Assembly (NCBI GenBank): GCA_005880445.1
Contig: VBGJ01000148.1
Span: 1 to 42,137 of the forward strand
Length of the DNA stretch: 42,137 nucleotides
Direction of reading: 5' to 3'
Origin: Chloroflexota bacterium
GTDB taxonomy: Bacteria; Chloroflexota; Dormibacteria; Aeolococcales; Aeolococcaceae
Part shown: piece by piece, positions 1 through 10,227 of the stretch
How positions within the stretch are numbered: the stretch's first letter is position 1
Layout: each line of letters starts with the position of its first letter
Notes under the pieces: model-generated
What the model saw: the letters and a program-made list of their open reading frames with translations, nothing else
Told to the model about the DNA's origin: nothing
The model's database searches: none
Translations under genes and position numbers: made by a program

Positions 1-170
1 GCCAGCGCGGGCTCCTGGCTCACTCCGGCGAGCGCCTCAACCTCAGCGCGCGCGGCTTCTTTCGCGTGCTTCGGGTGGCGCGCACCATTGCCGATCTCGC
101 GGGCGATCCCATGGTGGCTGAGGACGCCCTCGCCGAGGCGCTCCACTATCGCGCGGCCGCGGATGGCTGA
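1..170 (+). CDS. comM: ComM/YifB-family Mg-chelatase-like AAA+ ATPase, C-terminal end only
   Basis: Partial gene entering from the left edge; the ORF track does not list it. Reading in the frame that ends at the TGA at 168-170 gives about 55 residues including [21 protein letters not shown], then a stretch ending [12 protein letters not shown]. This is the typical C-terminal lid helix of ComM/YifB proteins, which in naturally competent bacteria act as a helicase promoting branch migration of incoming single-stranded DNA. The stop overlaps the dprA start by eight bases, and comM-dprA is a common order, which supports the call. The ATPase core lies outside the window, so its integrity cannot be judged. 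Confidence 0.85.
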   Translation, partial: QRGLLAHSGERLNLSARGFFRVLRVARTIADLAGDPMVAEDALAEALHYRAAADG

Positions 171-1053
171 CGCGCCCGCGCCTCGATTCATGGACTCCCG
201 GGCGCCCGATTGGCCGGACCGGCTCTCCCATCTGGCGCGGCCCCCGGCAGGGCTGTGGATCTGGGGTGTCGCCAGGCCCCGCCCACCGGTGGTGGCCGTC
301 GTCGGCTCGCGGCTGGCCACCCCTGCCGGGATGGACATCGCCCGCTGCCTCGGCCACGAGCTCGCCTCCCTCGGCGTCCAGGTGATCAGCGGCATGGCAC
401 GCGGCATCGATGCGGCCGCCCACCGTGGGGCGCTCGAGGCCGGGGGCGAGACACTGGCCGTGCTCGGGTGCGGCATCGACGTGTGCTACCCGCGGCAGCA
501 CCGCCAGCTCCGCTCGCAGATCGTCGCCTCCGGCTGCGTGATCAGCGAGGAGGACCGTGACGCGGAGCCGTTCAAATCGCAGTTCCCGAAGCGGAATCGC
601 CTCATCGCGGCCCTGGCGGTCGCCGTCGTGGTGGTCGAGGCGACGGCGCGCAGTGGGGCGCTGAGCACCGCGCGATGGGCTGCCGATCTGGGCCGCGAGG
701 TGCTGGCGGTGCCCGGCTCGATTCGCACGCCGCAGAGCCAGGGCACGAATCTGCTGATCCGCGACGGCGTCCGGCCCTACCTGAGCATCACCGACCTGCT
801 CGAGGCAACCCCGGAGCTGGCGGGCGCCCTGCCCGCGGCGGGCGGCGCCCACCCGCTCGGGATGGTGCCGGCTGGTTTGGCGCCGCCGCTCGAGGAGATA
901 CTTGGGCGCATGGGATCGGCACCCGTGCATCCGGACGACCTCGGCACCGCGCTGGGCTTGCCGGCGTCGGTGCTCGCCGCCCGCCTCGGCGCCCTCGAGC
1001 TGGCGGGCGCGGTTATGTCCCTGCCGGGCGGGCAGGTGGCGCGTACCTTTTAG
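163..1053 (+). CDS. dprA: DNA-processing protein DprA (Smf), RecA loader in transformation
   Basis: DprA binds incoming single-stranded DNA and loads RecA during natural transformation. The 296-residue product has the Rossmann-like core: [13 protein letters not shown], then [38 protein letters not shown] and [10 protein letters not shown], all diagnostic of the family. A C-terminal winged-helix-like part follows a short linker. The N-terminal helical domain seen in longer homologues is reduced to about 40 residues. I chose ATG 163 because it overlaps the comM stop by eight bases; the ORF-track start at 88 would lie deep inside comM, and ATG 190 is a second in-frame option. comM-dprA-topA is a familiar bacterial order. 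Confidence 0.93.
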   Translation: MADAPAPRFMDSRAPDWPDRLSHLARPPAGLWIWGVARPRPPVVAVVGSRLATPAGMDIARCLGHELASLGVQVISGMARGIDAAAHRGALEAGGETLAVLGCGIDVCYPRQHRQLRSQIVASGCVISEEDRDAEPFKSQFPKRNRLIAALAVAVVVVEATARSGALSTARWAADLGREVLAVPGSIRTPQSQGTNLLIRDGVRPYLSITDLLEATPELAGALPAAGGAHPLGMVPAGLAPPLEEILGRMGSAPVHPDDLGTALGLPASVLAARLGALELAGAVMSLPGGQVARTF

Positions 1054-1089
1054 AGCCACCGGCCCAAAGCCAAGCTACCTTAAGAAGAG

Positions 1090-3423
1090 ATGGCCAACCG
1101 CCTGATCATCGTCGAGTCGCCCAGCAAGGCGAGGACGCTCGCCCGGTTCCTCGGCTCCGAGTACACGGTCCTCGCCTCGATGGGCCATGTTCGCGACCTG
1201 CCCAAGTCGAAGATCGGCGTCGACGTCGATGCCGGCTTCGCGCCCCAGTACGAGGTGATCAAGGGCAAGGAGAAGCAGATCCGCGAGCTCAGGGCGGCTG
1301 CCCGGAAGGCGCAGGCCACGCTGCTCGCGGCCGACCCCGATCGTGAAGGCGAGGCGATCGCGTGGCACCTGGCGCAGGCGCTCGGGCTGCACGACCCCGA
1401 CCGCATCGTCTTCCATGAGATCACCAAGTCCGCCGTGGATGCGGCGCTGGCGCACCCACGCAAGATCGACCGCTCGCTCGTGTCCGCGCAGGAAGCGCGC
1501 CGCGTCATCGACCGGCTCGTGGGATACCGGCTCTCGCCGCTTCTGTGGCGCAAGGTGCGAGCCGGGCTGAGTGCGGGTCGGGTGCAGTCGGTTGCCGTTC
1601 GGCTCGTGGTGGACCGAGAGGCTGAGATCGAAGGCTTCGTTCCTGTCGAGTCGTGGACCGTCGACGCGGTTCTTGTCAAGGATGGCTCGAATCCGTTCAA
1701 GGCGCGTCTCGTGGGACGCCGCGACGGCGACGCGGGAGCGGACGACGAGAAGCTCGAGCTCTCCAGTCAGGTCGAGGCAGAGACCGTGCTTCGTGCTCTC
1801 GGCCTCGACGGCGACGGTGCGGTCACCGAACGCACGCCGGTGTTCGCCGTGCGAGGCGTCGAGACGAAGGAGACCTCACGCAACGCACCGCTGCCATATA
1901 CGACGAGCGCCATGCAGCAGGATGCGAGCACCAGGCTGCGGTTGTCGCCGAAGCGCACGATGAGCATCGCCCAGGAGCTGTACGAGGGGATCGATCTGGG
2001 CAGCTCGGGCGCGACCGGGCTGATCACCTACATGCGCACGGACTCGACGCGGATCAGCGACCTGGCGCGCGCCGAAGCCGGGAAGTTCGTGACCGGGGCG
2101 TTCGGCAGGGAGTACGTGCGCAGCGGCGCGCCCAAGCCACGTGGCGGTCACAACGTGCAGGACGCACACGAAGCGATCCGTCCCACCGACGCGTCGCGCA
2201 CGCCGGAGTCGATCCGGCAGCACCTCTCACCGCCACAGGCGAAACTGTACGAGTTGATCTGGCGGCGGTTCGTGGCCAGCCAGATGAGCGCGGCGCGATT
2301 TCTCAACACACGGGCCACCATCGACGCAGCGGGTTACGTGTTCCGGGCAACGGGATCGGTGCTGCAATTCGACGGCTTCCAGCGAGTCTGGAAGCGCGAC
2401 GACGACAAGGACGGCGACGAGACGCTCCCCGAGCTGACCGATGGCGAGCGGCTGACGTGCACCGATGTCTTGTCGGAACAGCACTTCACGCAGCCGCCGC
2501 CGCGCTACACGGAGGCGTCGCTGATCAAGGAGCTCGAGGAGCGCGGCATCGGACGGCCGTCGACCTACGCGCCGACGCTGGAGACGATCCAGGAGCGCAA
2601 CTACGTTCGCCAGCAAGAGCGCCGCCTTCACCCGACGGAGCTCGGCAAGACGGTGGATACGGTCTTGCGCACCAACTTCCCCGACATCGTCGATGTCGCG
2701 TTCACCGCCGAGCTCGAGAAGCGCCTCGACTCGGTGGAGGAGGGCAAGCGCCAGTACGAGCCGACGGTACGTGCCTGGTATCTGCCGTTCGCGGCAACGG
2801 TGGAGAAGGCCGAGACGTCGATGCAACGGGTCAAGGTGCCGGCGCGCGAAACCGGTGAGGAGTGTCCCGAGTGCGAGGTGGGGCGTCTCGTCGTACGCGA
2901 GGGCCGCTACGGCGAGTTCGTCGGATGCTCGCGCTTCCCTGAATGCACATACGTCAAGGACCGCCGCGGAGCCAGCGCCGAACCCACGGGAGAGTCGTGC
3001 CCGCAATGCGGACGCCCGCTGGTGACGCGGCAGAGCCGTCGTGGCCCGTTCGTGGGCTGTTCCGGATATCCGGAGTGCAGATACATCAAAAACGCGCGTG
3101 CCGAGGCGAACGGTGAGGCGGCAGAGGGCGGGCTCGAGGTCGCCGCTGAGCAATTGGGGGTGTGCCCCGAGTGCGGGAAGCCGCTGTTGCGACGCAGCGG
3201 CCGCCGCGGCTCGTTCGTCGGGTGCTCGGGCTTTCCGGGGTGCCGGTATATCCAGCCGGGATCGGGCGGGCGCAGCGCGGCGCCGGCACCGGAGCCCACC
3301 GGGGATCCGTGCCCCGAATGCGGCAAGCCGTTGGTGAGGCGCCAGGGGCGTTACGGCCCCTTCGTCAGCTGTTCTGGCTATCCCGCGTGCAAGTACCGCC
3401 CGCCAAAGGGAGCCGCCGCATGA
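1090..3423 (+). CDS. topA: DNA topoisomerase I (type IA)
   Basis: Relaxes negatively supercoiled DNA by single-strand passage. The 777-residue protein opens with the TOPRIM domain ([18 protein letters not shown], then [15 protein letters not shown] with the acidic metal-binding residues). The catalytic tyrosine is in [14 protein letters not shown], at about Tyr314. After the core, about 200 residues carry four tetracysteine zinc repeats (CPECxxGRLVV, [27 protein letters not shown], each followed by a C-x-G/R-[FY]-P-x-C half). The start ATG has an AAGAAGA ribosome site immediately upstream, and a TACCTT element ends eight bases before it. The stop overlaps the hslV start (ATGA), so topA-hslV-hslU look like one coupled unit. 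Confidence 0.97.
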   Translation: MANRLIIVESPSKARTLARFLGSEYTVLASMGHVRDLPKSKIGVDVDAGFAPQYEVIKGKEKQIRELRAAARKAQATLLAADPDREGEAIAWHLAQALGLHDPDRIVFHEITKSAVDAALAHPRKIDRSLVSAQEARRVIDRLVGYRLSPLLWRKVRAGLSAGRVQSVAVRLVVDREAEIEGFVPVESWTVDAVLVKDGSNPFKARLVGRRDGDAGADDEKLELSSQVEAETVLRALGLDGDGAVTERTPVFAVRGVETKETSRNAPLPYTTSAMQQDASTRLRLSPKRTMSIAQELYEGIDLGSSGATGLITYMRTDSTRISDLARAEAGKFVTGAFGREYVRSGAPKPRGGHNVQDAHEAIRPTDASRTPESIRQHLSPPQAKLYELIWRRFVASQMSAARFLNTRATIDAAGYVFRATGSVLQFDGFQRVWKRDDDKDGDETLPELTDGERLTCTDVLSEQHFTQPPPRYTEASLIKELEERGIGRPSTYAPTLETIQERNYVRQQERRLHPTELGKTVDTVLRTNFPDIVDVAFTAELEKRLDSVEEGKRQYEPTVRAWYLPFAATVEKAETSMQRVKVPARETGEECPECEVGRLVVREGRYGEFVGCSRFPECTYVKDRRGASAEPTGESCPQCGRPLVTRQSRRGPFVGCSGYPECRYIKNARAEANGEAAEGGLEVAAEQLGVCPECGKPLLRRSGRRGSFVGCSGFPGCRYIQPGSGGRSAAPAPEPTGDPCPECGKPLVRRQGRYGPFVSCSGYPACKYRPPKGAAA

Positions 3424-3998
3424 CGCAGGCCCACGCGACGACCATCGTCGCCGTGAAGCGCGACTCGCAGGTGGCGATAGCCGGCGACGGGCAGGTGACC
3501 GTCGGCGACGTGATCATGAAGCAACGCGCGTCGAAGGTTCGCCGCATGTTTCACGACCAGGTTGTGTGCGGCTTTGCCGGCGCGGTCGGCGACGCGCTGA
3601 CTCTGTTCGACAAGTTCGAGCAGCACCTCGAGAAGCACCAAGGCAATCTGCTGCGCGCCGCAGTCGGCCTGAGCAAGGAATGGCGCACCGACAAATATCT
3701 GCGGCGCCTGGAGGCAAATCTGATCGTCGCGAGCGCGGACCGTCTGCTGCTGCTCAGCGGCGACGGCGAGGTGATCGAGCCCGACGAGTCGGACGGTGTC
3801 GCCGCAATCGGAAGCGGTGGTCCATATGCGCACGCTGCTGCACGAGCCCTGCTCGACAACACAACCCTCTCCGCCGCGGAGATCGCCCAGCAGTCACTCG
3901 AGATCGCCGCGCGCCTCTGCATCTACACCAACGACAACATCACCGTGGAGACGCTCGACCGAGTGCCAGGAGCCATGCCTTCGCTGGTCTCGCGATGA
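3420..3998 (+). CDS. hslV: ATP-dependent protease HslV (ClpQ), peptidase subunit
   Basis: Proteasome-like N-terminal-nucleophile threonine peptidase that forms a double hexamer capped by HslU. The 192-residue product starts [14 protein letters not shown]. The expected nucleophile is the Thr after the short MTQAHA propeptide (Thr7), exposed after processing as in other HslV proteins with short leaders. Family motifs [39 protein letters not shown] and [11 protein letters not shown] are all present. The start at 3420 shares ATGA with the topA stop, and the hslV stop shares ATGA with hslU. The ORF-track start at 3162 lies inside topA and is not used. Confidence 0.96.
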   Translation: MTQAHATTIVAVKRDSQVAIAGDGQVTVGDVIMKQRASKVRRMFHDQVVCGFAGAVGDALTLFDKFEQHLEKHQGNLLRAAVGLSKEWRTDKYLRRLEANLIVASADRLLLLSGDGEVIEPDESDGVAAIGSGGPYAHAAARALLDNTTLSAAEIAQQSLEIAARLCIYTNDNITVETLDRVPGAMPSLVSR

Positions 3999-5512
3999 GC
4001 GCACTGCCGCACGAGCGACTCGAGCAGACGACGTCCGCTCCGGACGCGCCGGAGATCGCGACGTCGCAGAACGGCACCGGAGACCAGCCGCCGGCGCCGG
4101 ACCAGCAGCACCTCGACATCGTTGACGAGGTCGCCGGAGAGGAGCTGCGGCCCGTCGAGGTGGTGCGCCGCCTCGACGAGTACATCATCGGTCAGGGCGA
4201 CGCCAAGAAATCGGTGGCGATCGCGCTTCGCAACCGGATCCGGCGACAGCAGCTGTCCGACGAGCTGCGCCGCGAGGTGTTGCCCAAGAACATCCTCATG
4301 ATCGGACCGACGGGTGTCGGCAAGACGGAGATCGCGCGCCGCGTCGCGCGCCTCACCGCATCGCCGTTCATCAAAGTCGAGGCGACCAAGTTCACCGAGG
4401 TGGGCTACGTCGGGCGCGACGTCGAGTCGATCGTTCGCGACCTGCTCGAGCAGACCATCACCGAGGTGCACGACGACCGCATCGCGGAGGTCGAGGGCCA
4501 AGCCAAGGAGCTGGCCAACACGCGCATCCTCGAGACGCTGCTCGACGCCGACGACAAACCAGCCCCTCGCGTCGAGCAGCCCGAGGGCGGCCAGGTCGAC
4601 AAGACCGCTGAGGCGGCCGCGGCGCGAAGGCGGCGCGCGCGCCGGCGGCGTCTGGCGCGACGGCTGGCGAGCGGCGCGCTCGAGGAGCGCCCGGTCGACA
4701 TCGAAGTCGAGGAGCCGTTTCAACCGGCGTTCGAAGGCTTTGCCGGCACCGGTCTGGAAGAGGTGGGCTATTCGCTCAGTGACTTCTTTTCGCAGATGGC
4801 GCCGGTCCGTAAGCGCCAGAAGCGCATGCCCGTCTCCGAGGCGCGCACGACGCTCATGCAGGAGGAGACGGACCGGCTGATCGACATGGACCGCGTGTAC
4901 GACGACGCGATCCGTCTCGTCGAGGACGACGGCATCGTGTTCATCGACGAGGTCGACAAGATCTGTGGACGCACCTCGGACCACGGACCCGACGTCAGCG
5001 GTGAGGGCGTGCAGCGTGACCTGCTGCCCATTCTCGAAGGCTCGACTGTGCACACACGCTACGGCGCGGTGCGCACCGAGCACGTCCTGTTCATCGCCGC
5101 CGGGGCGTTCACCGCGGCGCGCCCGAGTGACCTCATCCCGGAGTTCCAGGGTCGCTTCCCCATTCGCGTCGAGCTGCAGGCGCTGAGCGAAGCCGACCTG
5201 GTGCGCATCCTGACCGAGCCCAGCAATGCGCTGACGCGCCAGTACGCCGCGCTTCTCGCCACCGAGAACGTCACCCTCGACTTCGCCCCGGACGGGATCG
5301 ACGAGCTCGCCAGGCAGGCGCACCTCGTCAATGAAGAAGACGAGAACATCGGCGCGCGCCGGCTGTTCACGCTCATGGAGCAGGTGCTGGAGGAGGTCTC
5401 CTTCCGGGCCGAGGACTTCAACGGGCAAACCGTGGTGATCGACCGATCGTATGTCGCCGCGCGGCTGGGGGACCTGGTGCGCAACCAGGATCTGCGCCAC
5501 TTCGTGCTCTGA
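3995..5512 (+). CDS. hslU: HslU (ClpY), AAA+ unfoldase of the HslUV protease
   Basis: Unfolds substrates and feeds them to HslV. In the 505-residue product the ATPase core begins near residue 55 ([19 protein letters not shown]). Walker [10 protein letters not shown] is at about 104-112 and Walker [10 protein letters not shown] has its Asp near 318; sensor and lid regions continue to the C-terminal tail LRHFVL, which in this family inserts into HslV. About 50 residues of Pro/Ala/Gln-rich, probably disordered sequence precede the core, longer than in most HslU. The inserted I-domain contains an unusual Arg-rich run ([15 protein letters not shown]). ATG 3995 overlaps the hslV stop. The called start differs from the ORF track, which extends into hslV. 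Confidence 0.96.
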   Translation: MSALPHERLEQTTSAPDAPEIATSQNGTGDQPPAPDQQHLDIVDEVAGEELRPVEVVRRLDEYIIGQGDAKKSVAIALRNRIRRQQLSDELRREVLPKNILMIGPTGVGKTEIARRVARLTASPFIKVEATKFTEVGYVGRDVESIVRDLLEQTITEVHDDRIAEVEGQAKELANTRILETLLDADDKPAPRVEQPEGGQVDKTAEAAAARRRRARRRRLARRLASGALEERPVDIEVEEPFQPAFEGFAGTGLEEVGYSLSDFFSQMAPVRKRQKRMPVSEARTTLMQEETDRLIDMDRVYDDAIRLVEDDGIVFIDEVDKICGRTSDHGPDVSGEGVQRDLLPILEGSTVHTRYGAVRTEHVLFIAAGAFTAARPSDLIPEFQGRFPIRVELQALSEADLVRILTEPSNALTRQYAALLATENVTLDFAPDGIDELARQAHLVNEEDENIGARRLFTLMEQVLEEVSFRAEDFNGQTVVIDRSYVAARLGDLVRNQDLRHFVL

Positions 5513-5665
5513 GGCGCCGGCTCCGGGCGCGCCGTCCGCGCCCTGCTAGACTCGAGCCATCTCACACGTCCGGTACGACGCGCGTGGCGGGTGCCCTGCT
5601 TGTACGGGTCGCCTGCGCGGATGACATCGGGCGGAGGACAAACCACAACCACGAGGAGGCGCGGC
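5513..5665 (+). promoter_or_regulatory. rpsB leader with a TAGACT -10-like element
   Basis: A 153-base gap without an ORF between hslU and rpsB. A TAGACT hexamer lies at 5547-5552 and resembles the -10-like elements upstream of hisS and aroC in this window; no convincing -35 is visible. If used, it gives an untranslated leader of about 105 bases before the ribosome site GAGGAGG (about 5653-5659). A leader that long is unusual here, where most unit starts look leaderless, so it could carry S2 autoregulation. I could not derive a confident fold by eye. Confidence 0.45.
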
Positions 5666-6520
5666 ATGCCCGCTGTAACCCTCCGCCAGCTGTTGGAGGC
5701 CGGGGTCCACTTCGGCCACCAAACCAGCCGGTGGAATCCCAAGATGCGCCCATACATCTTCACTGCGCGCAACGGCGTCCACATCATCGACCTGGAGAAG
5801 ACGCAGCAGCAGCTCGACGCAGCGTGTGACTACGTGCGTGAGCTCGTCGCGGGTGGCCAAAAGATCATGTTCGTCGGCACCAAGAAGCAGGCGCAGGACG
5901 TGATCGAGGAGGTGTGCGCCCGTACCGGTCAACCGTACGTCACGCATCGTTGGATGGGCGGGATGCTCACCAACTTCCCGGTGATCCAGCGACGCCTGCG
6001 GCGTCTTGCCGAGCTTCGCGTCATGCACGAGCGCGGCGACTTCGAGCGCATGAGCGCGAAAGAAGCCAACGACATGCGCGACGATCTCGACCGGCTGGAA
6101 CGCAACTTCGCAGGCATGGCGGAGATGAAGCGGCTGCCCGGCGCGCTCTTCGTCATCGACTGCAAGAAGGAGCGCATCGGAGTCAGCGAGGCGAACAAGC
6201 TGAGCATCCCGATAGTCGCCATCACCGACACGAACTGCGATCCCGACCTGATCCAGCTGGTGATCCCCGGCAACGATGACGCCATTCGCAGCTGCCGGTT
6301 GATCGTGAGCACCATCGGCGAGGCGATCGCCGAAGGGTTGCAGCTGCTCGGCGAGCGCGAGCTTGCCGAGCGCGCGGAGATGGAGCAGCGCGAGCGCGAA
6401 GAGGCGGCCGCGGCGCAGGCTCGGGCCGAGGAGGCAGCGGCCGCCGAACCCGCCTCGTCCGCCGAGCAGCTGACCCCCGCCGGGGCGGCGACGGGCGCGC
6501 CCGGCGGAGACACCGCCTGA
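5666..6520 (+). CDS. rpsB: 30S ribosomal protein S2
   Basis: Structural protein of the small subunit. The 284-residue product starts MPAVTLRQLLEAGVHFGHQT and carries the S2 signatures WNPKMRPYIF, ARNGVHIIDL, THRWMGGMLTNF and the helix-rich middle with LERNFAGM. After residue 230 it has a charged Glu/Arg then Ala-rich tail (EQREREEAAAAQARAEEAAAAEP) of about 50 residues, a common variable extension. ATG 5666 is preceded by GAGGAGG at good spacing; the ORF-track start at 5591 is not supported. Its stop and the tsf start share TGATG, so the two are translationally coupled. Confidence 0.98.
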   Translation: MPAVTLRQLLEAGVHFGHQTSRWNPKMRPYIFTARNGVHIIDLEKTQQQLDAACDYVRELVAGGQKIMFVGTKKQAQDVIEEVCARTGQPYVTHRWMGGMLTNFPVIQRRLRRLAELRVMHERGDFERMSAKEANDMRDDLDRLERNFAGMAEMKRLPGALFVIDCKKERIGVSEANKLSIPIVAITDTNCDPDLIQLVIPGNDDAIRSCRLIVSTIGEAIAEGLQLLGERELAERAEMEQREREEAAAAQARAEEAAAAEPASSAEQLTPAGAATGAPGGDTA

Positions 6521-7164
6521 TGGCGGACGTCGCCGCAGCGGAGGTCAAGCGGCTGCGCGACGAGACGGGCGCCGGCATGATGGACTCGAAACGAGCCCTC
6601 ACGGAGTCCAAGGGCGACTTCGACAAGGCGAAGGACTGGCTTCGTGCCAAAGGACTCGCGCGCGCCGCGGGCAAGGCCGGCCGGGCCACGAACGAGGGCG
6701 CCGTGGAGGCGTACGTCCACAGCTCGGGCGGTATCGCCAAGCAGGGGGCCCTCGTGGAGCTGCTGTGCGAGTCGGACTTTGTCGCCAAGACGCACGACTT
6801 CAAGGCACTTGCCAAAGAGCTGGCGCTGCAGGTCGTGGGGGCGTCACCGGCATACGTCCGCCGGGAAGATGTACCGGGCGACGTCCTCGAGCGTGAGCGA
6901 GCCGTCTATCGCGAGTCGGTCAAGGACAAGCCGGACAACATCATCGAGAGGATCCTCGAGGGCAAGCTGAACGACTTCTACTCGAGGACGTGCCTCCTCG
7001 AGCAACCCTGGGTCAAGGACGACAAGCGGCGGGTGCGCGACCTCGTCACCGACGCCATCGCCAAACTTGGCGAAAACATAACGGTCGCTCACTTCGCGCG
7101 GTTTGCGGTTGGGGAAGACGCCACCACCGCCGGAGACGGGGCGCTGCCGCCGTCGCCGGCGTGA
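6520..7164 (+). CDS. tsf: Elongation factor Ts, single-core short form
   Basis: Guanine-nucleotide exchange factor for EF-Tu. The 214-residue product begins with the UBA-like domain ([19 protein letters not shown]), then the core with [19 protein letters not shown] and [23 protein letters not shown]. At 214 residues it is close to the short, single-core EF-Ts type (as in Thermus) rather than the roughly 280-residue two-core E. coli form. The region about 135-185 ([25 protein letters not shown]) matches the family. It is encoded directly after rpsB, sharing TGATG, and its stop overlaps the GTG of pyrH. Confidence 0.97.
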   Translation: MADVAAAEVKRLRDETGAGMMDSKRALTESKGDFDKAKDWLRAKGLARAAGKAGRATNEGAVEAYVHSSGGIAKQGALVELLCESDFVAKTHDFKALAKELALQVVGASPAYVRREDVPGDVLERERAVYRESVKDKPDNIIERILEGKLNDFYSRTCLLEQPWVKDDKRRVRDLVTDAIAKLGENITVAHFARFAVGEDATTAGDGALPPSPA

Positions 7165-7955
7165 GCTCGGAGGTCGCCGCAGTGGGCGTGGCGCAGGCGC
7201 CGCGGCAGGGTGGGGACGGCCGAACGCCCGTCTTCCGGCGCGTGGTGCTCAAGCTCGGCGGCGAGGCGCTGCTCGGAGAGTCCGCGTACGGCATCGACCA
7301 GTCCGCGGCGGTGCGCATCGCCGAACAGCTGCAACGCGTGCACGGACGTGGTGTGCAGACCGCGATCGTCGTCGGTGGCGGGAACATCGTGCGCGGCCTG
7401 GAGGCCACCCATGCGGGAATCGACAGGGTCACCGGGGATTACATGGGCATGCTTGCCACGGTGATCAACGCCCTCGCGCTGCGCGACGCCATCGAGCACC
7501 TCGGCATGCAGTGCCGTCTGCAGAGCGCCATCGCGATGCAGCAAGTGGCCGAGCCGTTCATCCCACGCCGCGCCATCCGCCATCTCGAGAAGGGACGCAT
7601 CGTGATCCTGGCGGCGGGCACGGGCAATCCGTTCTTCACCACGGACACGACGGCCGCGCTGCGAGCCGCGGAGATCGGCGCCGACGTGCTGCTCAAGGCC
7701 ACCAAGGTCGACGGCATCTACACGGCGGATCCGATGAAGCACGCGGACGCGACGCGGCTGCCGCACCTGACGTACCTCGATGTGCTCAACCGCGGTCTCA
7801 CCATCATGGACAGCACCGCCGTCACGCTGTGCATGGACAACCGGATGCCCATCATCGTGTTCGATCTCTTCACCGAGGGGAACGTCGAGCGAGTCATCCT
7901 CGGTGAGCCCATCGGCACCCGCGTCGACGCGGAGGGACAGGTCAATGGCGCCTGA
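7161..7955 (+). CDS. pyrH: Uridylate (UMP) kinase
   Basis: Phosphorylates UMP to UDP in pyrimidine nucleotide synthesis; amino-acid-kinase fold. Motifs: [42 protein letters not shown], then [23 protein letters not shown] and [16 protein letters not shown] start at GTG 7161, which forms GTGA with the tsf stop, giving 264 residues with about 25 extra N-terminal residues before the conserved core. GTG 7182 is a possible later start. The ORF-track start at 6990 lies inside tsf. The C-terminus overlaps frr by 11 bases. Confidence 0.96.
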   Translation: MSSEVAAVGVAQAPRQGGDGRTPVFRRVVLKLGGEALLGESAYGIDQSAAVRIAEQLQRVHGRGVQTAIVVGGGNIVRGLEATHAGIDRVTGDYMGMLATVINALALRDAIEHLGMQCRLQSAIAMQQVAEPFIPRRAIRHLEKGRIVILAAGTGNPFFTTDTTAALRAAEIGADVLLKATKVDGIYTADPMKHADATRLPHLTYLDVLNRGLTIMDSTAVTLCMDNRMPIIVFDLFTEGNVERVILGEPIGTRVDAEGQVNGA

Positions 7956-8541
7956 CCGCGACAAGGTCGAGGAGGCGCAGGCGGCGGTCAACGAGCGGGT
8001 TGCCGATGCTCGCCACCGCATGGAGAAGAGCCTCGAGGCCCTGGGCCGCGAGATGCAGGCCGTGCGCACGGGACGAGCGTCGCCCGCCCTGGTCGAGCGG
8101 CTGCAGGTCGACTACTACGGCACACCCACGCCGCTGCAGACGCTGGCCGGCATCTCGGTGCCGGAGCCGACCCAGCTGCTCATCTCGCCCTATGACCGGA
8201 ACGCGACCGTCGCCATCGAGAAGGCGATCCAGAAGAGCGAGCTCGGGCTGAATCCCACCAACGATGGCCAGGTGATCCGGATCTCCATACCGCAGCTCAA
8301 CGAGGAGCGGCGTCGGGACCTCGTGAAGGTGGTGCACCGTAAGGCGGAGGAGGCCAGGGTTTCCATCCGGAACATCCGGCGCGACGAGGTGGAGCATCTC
8401 CGCCGGGTGGAGAAAGAGGGGCACGTGAGCAAGGACGAGGTCGAGACCAAGCTGGCCGAGATCCAGAGGGTCACCGACCAGTTCGTCTCCCGGGTTGACG
8501 AGGCGGTCCAGAAGAAGGAGGCTGAGATCCTGGAGGTCTGA
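7945..8541 (+). CDS. frr: Ribosome recycling factor
   Basis: Splits post-termination ribosomes together with EF-G. The 198-residue product has family features throughout: [75 protein letters not shown] and long charged helices to the C-terminus. ATG 7945 is preceded by GGAGGGA within the end of pyrH, giving an 11-base overlap. The ORF-track start at 7780 is a shadow inside pyrH. The rpsB-tsf-pyrH-frr order is one of the most conserved in bacteria. Confidence 0.97.
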   Translation: MAPDRDKVEEAQAAVNERVADARHRMEKSLEALGREMQAVRTGRASPALVERLQVDYYGTPTPLQTLAGISVPEPTQLLISPYDRNATVAIEKAIQKSELGLNPTNDGQVIRISIPQLNEERRRDLVKVVHRKAEEARVSIRNIRRDEVEHLRRVEKEGHVSKDEVETKLAEIQRVTDQFVSRVDEAVQKKEAEILEV

Positions 8542-8548
8542 GCGTTCG

Positions 8549-9391
8549 ATGGTCTCGGCGCGAAACGCGCCCCGGCACACGATCGTTCACTCCTCAGAAC
8601 CGATGATGCAGAGACCTCCAGCCCCCGCCGCCACGCCTGAGCCCTCGCGACCGGGCCTGCCGCGGCACGTCGGCATCATCATGGACGGCAACGGCCGCTG
8701 GGCCCGGCGCCGGCATCTGCCGCGCGTCGCCGGACACCGCGCCGGGGTCCGCGCGATCCGGCCGGTCATGGAGGCGTGCGACCGCGCCGGCGTCCACATC
8801 CTGACGCTCTACGCCTTCAGCACGGAGAACTGGTCCCGCCCTCGCCACGAGGTGGACGCACTGATGCGCCTGTTCGGCGAGACCATCGAAAGCGAGATCG
8901 GAGAGCTGCACGACAACGGCGTCCAGATCCGGGTGCTCGGCGACAGGCGCCGGTTGAGCGGCGCCCTGCAGCGCAAGGTCGCCGACGCCGAAGCGCTGAC
9001 CGCCGACAACACCACGGCGATCCTCAACGTGGCGATCAACTATGGGGGCCGTGGCGAGATCGTCGCCGCGGTGCGAGAGCTGGCCGCCCGCGGTGTCGAC
9101 CTGGCGGAGCTCGACGAGGAGACCATGAGTCGCGCCTTGTACACGGCGGGGTTGCCAGATCCGGACCTGATCATCCGGACCGCGGGCGAGATGCGAATCA
9201 GCAACTTCATGTTGTGGCAGGCGGCATATGCCGAGCTCTACGTCACGGACACGCTGTGGCCGGATTTCGGGGAGGCGGCTCTCGACGGCGCGCTCCAGGC
9301 GTTCGCTGGGCGCGAGCGCAAGTTCGGCACCGTGAACGACCGCGTCCCGGCGCCGATCATCGACGCCGTCCGCGCCTCGCCCGTGGGATGA
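8549..9391 (+). CDS. uppS: Undecaprenyl diphosphate synthase (cis-prenyltransferase)
   Basis: Builds the C55 lipid carrier for peptidoglycan and other wall polymers by cis-condensation of isopentenyl units. Motifs: HVGIIMDGNGRWAR (catalytic Asp and phosphate-binding residues), TLYAFSTENWSRP, LNVAINYGGRGEI, then RTAGEMRISNFMLWQAAYAELY. The start is uncertain. ATG 8549 has GGAGG 12 bases upstream in the end of frr; ATG 8603 or 8606 also works and removes residues that do not look conserved. The ORF-track start at 8495 lies in frr. The stop overlaps cdsA (ATGA). In the family, dxr and ispG products feed this enzyme, and both follow nearby. Confidence 0.95.
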   Translation: MVSARNAPRHTIVHSSEPMMQRPPAPAATPEPSRPGLPRHVGIIMDGNGRWARRRHLPRVAGHRAGVRAIRPVMEACDRAGVHILTLYAFSTENWSRPRHEVDALMRLFGETIESEIGELHDNGVQIRVLGDRRRLSGALQRKVADAEALTADNTTAILNVAINYGGRGEIVAAVRELAARGVDLAELDEETMSRALYTAGLPDPDLIIRTAGEMRISNFMLWQAAYAELYVTDTLWPDFGEAALDGALQAFAGRERKFGTVNDRVPAPIIDAVRASPVG

Positions 9392-10194
9392 ATCTGTTGC
9401 TCCGGATCATGTCCGGAGCGGTCTTGCTCGCAGTCCTGTTCGCGGCACTCTGGGTGGGCACACCGGCGGTGGCCGCCAGCGTCGCGCTCGCGGTTGCGAT
9501 CGCGATGTGGGAGTACTCCGCGCTGCTCGGCAGGATCGGTCCGCGGCCGCCAGCATGGCTCTTGTACCCGCTCGCGCTCTGGCTTGCGCTACGCCTCGTG
9601 TTCCCGCCCGCATTCCAGGATGCGCAGTGGCCGCTGATCGCCGCCGTCGCCGTCGGCCTGATCGTCGCGGCAGCGCTGCGCACCGGGTTCGACCGGTGGG
9701 CGTCTGCGGTGGCAGGCAGCCTGTACATCGGGCTCAGCCTCGGCTTCTACCTGGCGCTGTTCTTCTGGCGCCCCGCCGACACTGCCCACTTCGGCCTGCG
9801 GCTCGTGGTGCTCGTCCTCATCGCAGTGTTCGCCTGCGACACGGCGGCGTATTTCGCCGGCTCGGCCTTCGGGAGGCACGGCTTCTTCACCTCGATCTCA
9901 CCGCGAAAGACCGTCGAGGGAGCCGCAGCCGGAGCGGCCGCGGCCATCCTGGTAGGCGCTCTGGCCGGCCCCGCGCTCGTGGGCATCGGCGCCGGCACGG
10001 CCGCGGGCATGGGGGCGCTGATCGCAGTGGCGGCCCAGGGCGGGGATCTCGTCGAATCCGCCATCAAGCGACAGGCGGGCGTCAAGGAGTCGAGCGGGCT
10101 GATCCCAGGGCACGGCGGGCTGCTCGATCGATTGGACAGCCTGGTGCTCGTCGGGCCGGTCGTATATTGCTATCTGAGGCTTGTCGCCTTCTGA
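9388..10194 (+). CDS. cdsA: Phosphatidate cytidylyltransferase (CDP-diglyceride synthase)
   Basis: Integral membrane enzyme making CDP-diacylglycerol from phosphatidic acid and CTP, the branch point of phospholipid synthesis. The 268-residue product has about seven hydrophobic segments spread over the first 220 residues and the C-terminal CDP-alcohol signature: SPRKTVEGAAAGAAAA, then GDLVESAIKRQAGVKESS followed by PGHGGLLDRLDSL, with the conserved Asp and Lys residues. ATG 9388 shares ATGA with the uppS stop. The ORF-track line from 8776 is extended upstream in the wrong frame of uppS. Confidence 0.95.
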   Translation: MNLLLRIMSGAVLLAVLFAALWVGTPAVAASVALAVAIAMWEYSALLGRIGPRPPAWLLYPLALWLALRLVFPPAFQDAQWPLIAAVAVGLIVAAALRTGFDRWASAVAGSLYIGLSLGFYLALFFWRPADTAHFGLRLVVLVLIAVFACDTAAYFAGSAFGRHGFFTSISPRKTVEGAAAGAAAAILVGALAGPALVGIGAGTAAGMGALIAVAAQGGDLVESAIKRQAGVKESSGLIPGHGGLLDRLDSLVLVGPVVYCYLRLVAF

Positions 10195-10227
10195 CTGCTG
10201 TGAGGGGTTGATCTGGACCATGAAGCA

